NCBI GenBank assembly: GCA_001897435.1
Contig: MKSV01000009.1
Coordinates: 1 to 64,000 of the forward strand
DNA length: 64,000 nucleotides
Direction: 5' to 3'
Source: Acidobacteriales bacterium 59-55
Lineage (GTDB): Bacteria > Acidobacteriota > Terriglobia > Terriglobales > Acidobacteriaceae
Shown: positions 58,428-64,000 of the stretch, piece after piece
Layout: each line of letters starts with the position of its first letter
How positions within the stretch are numbered: the stretch's first letter is position 1
Translations under genes and position numbers: made by a program
The notes under the pieces: model-generated
Databases searched by the model: none
What the model was told of the DNA's origin: nothing
The model's input: only the letters and a program-made list of their open reading frames with translations

Positions 58428-59282
58428 ATGTCAGTCGCTGAATCAGAACACGGACAAGAGCACATGGGGACGGTGATCCTGCCTACGCCAACCGCGTGGC
58501 CGCTGGTGCTCTCTCTCGGCATCACGCTGCTGCTGGCGGGGCTGTTGACGAATTGGTTCATCAGCGTCCTCGGCGTTGTGCTGATCGTGCCTTCGACGAT
58601 CGGCTGGTTTCGCGATGTGCTGCCGCACGAGCGCCACGAGAACGTCCCCGTCCACATCAAGGACGAGCCGATATCGACGCGGCGCGTCAACGTAGTTCGC
58701 ATTCCCATCAGCGAAGACCAGCGCAAGGTTCTACCCTACGAGACCTACACCATCATGGCCGGCGTCAAGGGCGGCATCGCGGGGGGCATCGCCATGATCG
58801 TGCCGGCGGCGCTCTACGGCCTTGTCCGCTATCACAGCATTTGGTACTCGGTGAATCTGCTGGCTGCCGGCGGTTTCGTGAGTTGGGGCAACGCCAGCGA
58901 CGCCTTCCTGTCAAGCTTTCACCTGCAGGGGCTGCTCGCCGCATCCGTCATTCATATCGTTACGTCGCTGCTGGTGGGGCTGCTCTATGGAGCGATGCTC
59001 CCGATGTTTCCCTGGAAGCCGATCTTTACCGCGGGCTTTGTCGCTCCATTTCTCTGGACGGGAATTCTCTACAGCGCGCTTGGAGTCATCAGCCCGATTC
59101 TCGACCAGCGCATCGACTGGCTGTGGTTCATCCTCTCGCAGATTGCGTTCGGCCTGGTGTGCGGCTTTGTCGTGAACCTGCAGGTCCGGGTGCGAACCGC
59201 GCAGTTCCGCGCGCTGCCGTTCACCGTTCGCGCCGGGCTCGAAGGGGCCCACAAGAAAGACGAGAACGAGGAGGACGAATAG
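58428..59282 (+). CDS. Membrane protein: oxidase subunit IV-like N-part plus unknown four-helix part
   Basis: The 284 residues start MSVAESEHGQEHMGTVI. Residues about 10-70 (TAWPLVLSLGITLLLAGLLT, then SVLGVVLIVPSTIGWFRD) look like the small oxidase subunit IV of actinobacterial/deinococcal caa3 enzymes. Residues 100-265 hold about four to five further helices with no family I recognise (VKGGIAGGIAMIVPAALYG, SLLVGLLYGAMLPMFPWKP). Its TAG stop shares a base with the next GTG start (TAGTG). It is likely an oxidase or supercomplex subunit. Confidence 0.7.
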   Translation: MSVAESEHGQEHMGTVILPTPTAWPLVLSLGITLLLAGLLTNWFISVLGVVLIVPSTIGWFRDVLPHERHENVPVHIKDEPISTRRVNVVRIPISEDQRKVLPYETYTIMAGVKGGIAGGIAMIVPAALYGLVRYHSIWYSVNLLAAGGFVSWGNASDAFLSSFHLQGLLAASVIHIVTSLLVGLLYGAMLPMFPWKPIFTAGFVAPFLWTGILYSALGVISPILDQRIDWLWFILSQIAFGLVCGFVVNLQVRVRTAQFRALPFTVRAGLEGAHKKDENEEDE

Positions 59283-60055
59283 TGAGACTCTCCCCTCTTC
59301 TTTCTCTGGCAGTCGTCTCGTTGTTGAGCCTCTCCATCTTTGGCTGCGACAGCGCGCCGGGCCGCCCCAAGGCAGGGCCTGAGGTTCCGCGACCTGAACA
59401 GGTGCAGGACTTCGCCACGCTCTACAAACAGAATTGCGCTGCCTGCCACGGCGAGAACGGCAGGCAGGGCGCGGCTGTTTCTCTTGCGAATCCCGAATAT
59501 CTGGCCCTGGCCGGGGAAGACACGCTGCTTCAAGTCACGGCAAAGGGCGTGCCCGGAACGCTGATGCCTGCCTTTGCGCAGAGCGCGGGCGGCATGCTCA
59601 CCGACCGACAGATTCGCAGCCTCGTTGACGGCATGATCAAGCAGTGGGGCAAGCCCGGCATTCTCGCGGGACAGAATCCGCCGGCTTACGCGGCCACCGG
59701 AGCCGGCGATCCACAGCAGGGGCAGCAGGTCTTCGCAACCTATTGTGCTCGCTGCCACGGTGCCGATGGCAGAGGCATGACGGCTAAAGACGCAGGTGCC
59801 GCGAAGGCAGAGAAGAGCTTCGGTTCGATCGTCGATCCGTCCTATCTCGCCCTTGTCAGCGATCAGAGTTTGCGCACGACCACCATCGTCGGCGTCCCCG
59901 GCGAAGGAATGCCGGATTGGCGCAATGACGTCGCATCCCATGCCATGACCGACAAGGAAGTGACGGATGTCGTGGCCTGGCTGGCCTCGCAGCGGACGCC
60001 GTATCCCGGCCAGCCCTATCCAACAGCGCCCGCAGCACAGCAGCACCCGCACTAA
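59282..60055 (+). CDS. Di-haem cytochrome c lipoprotein
   Basis: Starts with GTG at 59282, overlapping the previous stop, with GAGGAGG upstream. The 257 residues have a signal ending SIFGC, a probable lipobox, so it is membrane-anchored in the periplasm. Two c-type haem motifs occur: CAACH near residue 55 and CARCH near residue 155. It probably transfers electrons between the bc part and the oxidase of this operon. Duplicated cytochrome c domains are clear. Confidence 0.9.
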   Translation: MRLSPLLSLAVVSLLSLSIFGCDSAPGRPKAGPEVPRPEQVQDFATLYKQNCAACHGENGRQGAAVSLANPEYLALAGEDTLLQVTAKGVPGTLMPAFAQSAGGMLTDRQIRSLVDGMIKQWGKPGILAGQNPPAYAATGAGDPQQGQQVFATYCARCHGADGRGMTAKDAGAAKAEKSFGSIVDPSYLALVSDQSLRTTTIVGVPGEGMPDWRNDVASHAMTDKEVTDVVAWLASQRTPYPGQPYPTAPAAQQHPH

Positions 60056-60075
60056 CTGCAATACGGAGACCTTTG

Positions 60076-60747
60076 ATGAGCGAACACGAGAGCGAGCAAC
60101 GGACCGGCGATCCGAGACCGGAAGAGAAAAAAATAAGCAGTGATCTCCTGCCTGCATCTCCATCTGCGAACAACACCGCAAATGATCCCAAGGATCATTC
60201 CCGGCGGGTCTTCCTGTTCAAGGTTTCCTTGCTGGTCAACGGTGCCGTGGGCGTGGTGCTCGCCGTGCCAATTCTCCGATACCTGCTGGGACCGGTGATC
60301 CGGAAGAGTGACAGCTATCATGCCTGGATCACGCTGGGCGATGTGAACGATTTTCCCGAGGGGCAGACGCGGTTGGCGAAGTATCGCAATCCCTCCACCA
60401 CGCCGTGGGATGGCCAGACGGCGGACATCCCTTGCTGGGTTCGCCGGGTCGCGGGCAACAAGTTTCAGGTCTTTGCCATCAACTGCGCTCATCTCGGCTG
60501 TCCGGTACGGTGGTTCTCCGAGTCGAAGCTCTTTCTCTGCCCCTGCCACGGCGGCGCCTACTACGAGGACGGCGAGCGCGCTGCCGGGCCGCCGGAGCGC
60601 GGACTCTTCGAGTACAAATACAGGGTGGCGGGAGCCAAGTTGCTGATCAATGCCGGTGAGATGCCCACGCTTTCGACTCCGGCCAGTTCCCAGAGCGCAA
60701 GCTTCGTTCCATTAGACAAGGTTGGGTGCTCATCATGCCAGGGCTAG
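60076..60747 (+). CDS. qcrA: Rieske iron-sulfur protein
   Basis: The 223 residues start at ATG 60076 (a TTG lies one codon before). A twin-arginine anchor SRRVFLFKVSLLVNG precedes the membrane helix. The 2Fe-2S ligands are CAHLGC and CPCHGG, with the disulfide Cys also present. It oxidises quinol together with cytochrome b. The C-terminus ends KVGCSSCQG, an extra CxxC not normal in Rieske proteins, and overlaps the cytochrome b start by 13 bases. Confidence 0.95.
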   Translation: MSEHESEQRTGDPRPEEKKISSDLLPASPSANNTANDPKDHSRRVFLFKVSLLVNGAVGVVLAVPILRYLLGPVIRKSDSYHAWITLGDVNDFPEGQTRLAKYRNPSTTPWDGQTADIPCWVRRVAGNKFQVFAINCAHLGCPVRWFSESKLFLCPCHGGAYYEDGERAAGPPERGLFEYKYRVAGAKLLINAGEMPTLSTPASSQSASFVPLDKVGCSSCQG

Positions 60748-62297
60748 AAAAGCAACGTCCGCGAAAACTCGCCATGGGGCTATACGACTGGTTCGAGCAT
60801 CGTCTCGGCCTCGGCAAGCCTGCCTTCGAAGCCGCGGCGCATCCGGTTCCGGCGAGCAGCGCAAGCTGGTGGTACGTCTTCGGCAGCGCCGCCACGGTGC
60901 TGTTCATGTTGCAGATTGTGACCGGCATTCTGCTCGCGCTGGTCTACACGCCGTCCGCGAGCGAAGCGTGGAACAGTCTCCAGTTTCTCAACGACAAGGT
61001 TGCGCTGGGCTGGTTTCTGCGCGCCCTGCATGGATGGGGCTCGGACTTCATGGTCGCCATCGTGCTCATCCACATGGTGCAGGTCTTCATGTTCGGGGCG
61101 TACAAGTTTCCCCGCGAACTGACCTGGATCATTGGAGTCTTTCTTCTCATCCTCACCTTGGGAATGGCCTTCACCGGCCAGGTGCTGCGCTTCGATCAGG
61201 ACGCCTACTGGGGCCTCGGCATCGGCGCTTCCATCATGAGCCGCGTGCCCATCATCGGCGCGCCCATGGTTCATCTGCTGTTGGGCGCTCCCATCATCGG
61301 CAGTGCGACGCTCTCGCGCTTCTTCACGCTGCACGTCTTCGTCATTCCTGGCATCCTGCTGGCCGGTGTCGCGCTTCACGTTCTGATGGTGCTGCGGCTT
61401 GGCATCAACGAGTGGCCCATGCCGGGGCGCATCGTTCGCAAGAGCACGTACGAGGCGGAGTACCACAAGCTCAACGAAAAAGAGGGCATCGCCTTTGTGC
61501 CCGACGGCGCATGGAAGGATGCCATCTTCGCCGCGGCAATTGTTCTGGCGGTGATGGCGTGCGCCTTCTTCTTCGGCCCGTTCGGTCCCACCGGTCAGCC
61601 CGATCCCACCATTATTCAGACGGCGCCGAAGCCGGACGCTCCCTTCCTTTGGCTCTTTGCCGTGCTCTCGCTGCTGCCGCCCAGCCTGGAGACGCCGATC
61701 ATCCTGATCGCTCCCGTGATTATCATCGCGGCGATGCTGCTGCTGCCGCTGGTTGCGGGCGAGGGCGAAAAGCACTGGGCTCGGCGTCCGGTTGCGGTGC
61801 TGATGGTCTCGGTCATCGCCGTCTCGCTCGGCATCTTCACCCGGCTTGGCATCACCACACCGTGGAGTCCGGTGATGAACGCGTGGTCGAGCGATGCGAT
61901 TCCGACGCAGTATCTTCACGAGCGCACACCGCTGGAGCGGCAGGGCGCGCTCGTCTTTCAGAACAAGCAGTGCCGCGACTGTCACGAGGTCGGCGGCCAG
62001 GGAGGAAAGAGAGGCCCCGATCTCGATTCCGTGGCAACGCGGCTGACCGAAGACCAGATGGTGCGCCAGGTGTTGCAGGGTGGCGGCAACATGCCTGCCT
62101 ATGGCAACGCGCTCAATCCATCCGAGACCACGGCGCTGGTCGCCTTCCTCAAGACGCTGCGCGGCAACGATCTGCGGCCCGCTCAGGATGCGTCCCGCGC
62201 TCTTGCCGGGTCCAATCCCCCGGAATCGACCGCGACCGGTGAGGAGCGGCCTTCGGGCCAGTCGCACCTGTCGAAGGAAGCGCCGAGGAAACCATAG
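60735..62297 (+). CDS. qcrB: Cytochrome b fused to cytochrome c
   Basis: About 520 residues from ATG 60735 (GTG at 60726 and ATG at 60774 are alternatives). The full cytochrome b core has helices with paired haem histidines (LRALHGWGSDFMVAIVLIHM and FFTLHVFVIPGILLAGVALH). The PEWY-like Qo loop is replaced by PDAPFLWLFAV. After about eight helices, a soluble C-terminal cytochrome c domain carries CRDCH near residue 415. It makes the quinol-to-cytochrome c core with the Rieske protein; the separate c1 is absent. Confidence 0.93.
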   Translation: MPGLEKQRPRKLAMGLYDWFEHRLGLGKPAFEAAAHPVPASSASWWYVFGSAATVLFMLQIVTGILLALVYTPSASEAWNSLQFLNDKVALGWFLRALHGWGSDFMVAIVLIHMVQVFMFGAYKFPRELTWIIGVFLLILTLGMAFTGQVLRFDQDAYWGLGIGASIMSRVPIIGAPMVHLLLGAPIIGSATLSRFFTLHVFVIPGILLAGVALHVLMVLRLGINEWPMPGRIVRKSTYEAEYHKLNEKEGIAFVPDGAWKDAIFAAAIVLAVMACAFFFGPFGPTGQPDPTIIQTAPKPDAPFLWLFAVLSLLPPSLETPIILIAPVIIIAAMLLLPLVAGEGEKHWARRPVAVLMVSVIAVSLGIFTRLGITTPWSPVMNAWSSDAIPTQYLHERTPLERQGALVFQNKQCRDCHEVGGQGGKRGPDLDSVATRLTEDQMVRQVLQGGGNMPAYGNALNPSETTALVAFLKTLRGNDLRPAQDASRALAGSNPPESTATGEERPSGQSHLSKEAPRKP

Positions 62298-62309
62298 AAA
62301 TGCCGCTGT

Positions 62310-63164
62310 ATGGCCGCTGACATCCAGTCAACTATCGCCTCGTGGCAACCGTCTTACTGGCTCTCCGCCTCGGTGCTGCTCTCCTCCGTGGTCTACTGCC
62401 GAGGCTGGCTCGCGATCCGCAGAACTCGGCCTGCTCAATTTCCCTTGTGGCGTCTGAATATGTTTCTGCTGGCCATGGCTATTCTGTGGTTGGCCATCGG
62501 CTCGCCCATGGACGCATTCGCGGACGTAACGCTGAGTGCGCACATGGTCGAGCATCTGCTGCTCATGTCGGTGGTGCCGCCGCTGGTGTGGCTCTCCAAT
62601 CCCGTCGTGCCCATGCTGCGCGGATTGCCGCACTGGCTGGTGAAGAGCGGGTTTGGTCCTCTTATCCGAATGCGGCCGCTGCGAAGGTTCACCCACTGGC
62701 TCGTCCGCCCGCGCAACGCCTGGATCGTGATGAACGTAATCTTTCTGGGATGGCATGTGCCCGCAGCCTATGACTTCGCGCTGATGTATGAGCGGTGGCA
62801 CATCGTCGAGCACCTCTGTTTTCTCTTCGGGTCGATGCTCTTCTGGTGGCCGATCATTCGGCCCTGGCCAAACGGCGGCCGCGTCTACACCTGGGGGCTG
62901 ATCCTGTATCTGCTGTCCGCGGACGTCGTCAACTCGGCGCTCTCCGCGTTCCTCGCCTTCTGCACCCGCCCGATGTACCCGTTTTACCTGACGAAGCCGA
63001 ACCCGTTCGGGCTCTCGCCGCTCTCCGACCAGGTGATCGGCGCGGTCATCATGTGGGTCTTCGGCTCCTTCGTCTTCCTGATTCCCGCGGTCTACATCAC
63101 GATCCAGTTGCTCCAGCCGGCTCGGTCCGTATCCGAATCCAAAGATCGTGCGTACCGCACCTGA
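62310..63164 (+). CDS. ctaG: Cytochrome c oxidase assembly factor CtaG (caa3 type)
   Basis: The 284 residues have seven or so helices. Family landmarks: FADVTLSAHMVEHLLLMSVV, LGWHVPAAYDFALMYERWHI and VEHLCFLFGSMLFWWPIIRP with conserved histidines thought to handle copper. It is needed for caa3 oxidase maturation. Encoded 13 bases after qcrB, as the end of the operon. The haem A synthase genes (ctaA/ctaB) are not in the window. Confidence 0.9.
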   Translation: MAADIQSTIASWQPSYWLSASVLLSSVVYCRGWLAIRRTRPAQFPLWRLNMFLLAMAILWLAIGSPMDAFADVTLSAHMVEHLLLMSVVPPLVWLSNPVVPMLRGLPHWLVKSGFGPLIRMRPLRRFTHWLVRPRNAWIVMNVIFLGWHVPAAYDFALMYERWHIVEHLCFLFGSMLFWWPIIRPWPNGGRVYTWGLILYLLSADVVNSALSAFLAFCTRPMYPFYLTKPNPFGLSPLSDQVIGAVIMWVFGSFVFLIPAVYITIQLLQPARSVSESKDRAYRT

Positions 63165-63185
63165 CCGGTCGCAGCACGGAGAGGC

Positions 63186-64000
63186 TTAGCGCAATACCGA
63201 CAGCGTGTCGTCGTGCGATGCGTCCGGCGCAACCTCATCGAAGTGCTTGCGGATTCGCGCAGCCGTTGCGGAGTTGACGACGGCTGTCAGCGCATCCGGC
63301 CCCGCCTGCCGGATGCCGCGGATGCTGCCGAAGTGTTCGATCAGGCGCTGCCGCGTCCTCGGTCCCACACCCGGGATCTCCAGCAACTCGCTGTCGCGGT
63401 CGCGCATCTGCCGCCGTTTGCGGTGGTAGGTCACGGCAAAGCGATGGCTCTCGTCGCGAATCTTCTGTACCAGATGTAGCACGGGAGAGCGGCGGTCGAG
63501 CACGACCGGTTCGTCCTCTTGACCGTAGACGTAGATGATCTCCTCGCGCTTGGCGATGGAGGCGAGCGGTTGCAGCGTGACGCCGATCTCTTCGAGCGCG
63601 GCATAGGCCGCATGAAGCTGGCCCAGCCCGCCGTCGATCAGGATCAGAGAGGGGAACGGCTTCTTGTCCTCCTGCAATCGCTTGTAACGCCGCTGAATCA
63701 CCTCGCGCATGCTGGCAAAGTCATCGACGCCGCTTACGGTCTTTACCTGGAACTTGCGATAGGCGGACTTCTTCATGGCGCCGTCTTCCCAGACCACCAT
63801 GGAAGCCACCGTCTCCGCGCCCTGGATATGCGAGATGTCGAAGCACTCGATTCGCCGCGGCAGCTCCTCCAGCGTCAGCGCGTCCTGCAACGCCTCCTGA
63901 ATCGCCTTCATCGCCGGTTGCAGCACGCGAAAGCGCTGGTCGTACGACTGCTTCGCGTTCTGACACACCAGGTCTACGAGCGATCGTTTCTCGCCTCGCT
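63186..64000 (-). CDS. uvrC: Excinuclease ABC subunit C (3' part, cut by the window edge)
   Basis: The gene continues beyond base 64000; the visible frame is open to the edge. The C-terminal endonuclease domain has RRIECFDISHIQGAETVASM, SLILIDGGLGQLHAA and ESHRFAVTYHRKRR, and ends with a helix-hairpin-helix pair (LLEIPGVGPRTRQRLIEHFG). It makes the 5' and 3' incisions in nucleotide excision repair. Convergent with ctaG, 21 bases away. Confidence 0.97.
   Translation of the reverse strand, partial: RGEKRSLVDLVCQNAKQSYDQRFRVLQPAMKAIQEALQDALTLEELPRRIECFDISHIQGAETVASMVVWEDGAMKKSAYRKFQVKTVSGVDDFASMREVIQRRYKRLQEDKKPFPSLILIDGGLGQLHAAYAALEEIGVTLQPLASIAKREEIIYVYGQEDEPVVLDRRSPVLHLVQKIRDESHRFAVTYHRKRRQMRDRDSELLEIPGVGPRTRQRLIEHFGSIRGIRQAGPDALTAVVNSATAARIRKHFDEVAPDASHDDTLSVLR

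Noticed and set aside
60780..62267. 495-codon minus-strand frame
   Set aside because: Antisense to the cytochrome b/c gene; no membrane or known domain features.

Overview
The window is a high-GC, densely coding bacterial chromosome segment. The complete tuf-S10-spc-alpha ribosomal cluster, a menaquinone-type methyltransferase (UbiE/MenG), a secreted two-beta-helix glycan-active protein, an outer-membrane beta-barrel and a combined bc/caa3 respiratory operon suggest a Gram-negative aerobic heterotroph. An Acidobacteriota member of the Acidobacteriaceae type (Edaphobacter/Granulicella/Terriglobus-like) fits best. That assignment is inferred from protein character; there is no 16S gene in the window.

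Layout. 7-19397 (+): tuf, rpsJ, rplC-D-W-B, rpsS, rplV, rpsC, rplP, rpmC, rpsQ, rplN-X-E, rpsN, rpsH, rplF-R, rpsE, rpmD, rplO, secY, adk, map, infA, rpmJ (37 codons), rpsM-K-D, rpoA, rplQ, closed by an intrinsic terminator. 19518-24166 (-): a secreted beta-helix/propeller protein with a LacI-type operator candidate upstream, and a GAF-PAS-GGDEF diguanylate cyclase. 24404-27968 (+): ylxP (DUF503), rbfA, nrnA and an ArnT-like glycosyltransferase. 28035-30576: a tandem GNAT protein (+) and guaB (-). 30840-38212 (+): rimP-nusA-infB behind a promoter and attenuator-like hairpin, then an M24 peptidase and two small membrane proteins. 38244-45049: an EAL-PAS phosphodiesterase, cupin, ubiE, a low-GC orphan barstar, aroB and nadB. 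Heptamer repeats occur inside ubiE and between aroB and nadB. 45114-50988 (-): an outer-membrane protein, an NfeD protease, a TPR protein, a GT39 enzyme, a DUF3467 protein and tRNA-Leu(UAG). 51323-54629 (+): a secreted phosphoesterase and a Tat-exported multicopper oxidase. 54951-63164 (+): a respiratory operon of caa3 oxidase subunits II, I, III, a IV-like protein, di-haem cytochrome c, Rieske protein, a cytochrome b/c fusion and CtaG. 63186-64000 (-): the 3' part of uvrC, cut by the window edge.

How the parts fit. The first block makes the ribosome, the SecYEG channel, the RNA polymerase alpha subunit and early protein processing. The ylxP/rbfA/nrnA and rimP/nusA/infB blocks are two halves of a translation-maturation cluster that is usually continuous and is separated here. 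The last operon encodes both complex III and complex IV, suggesting a quinol-to-oxygen supercomplex.

The least explained features are long perfect hairpins without U-tracts in most spacers of the spc/alpha region, short tandem duplications in ribosomal spacers, and a dispersed heptanucleotide repeat (GTTGCTG/CAGCAAC) that has entered the ubiE reading frame. No CRISPR array, prophage, transposase or rRNA gene was seen.
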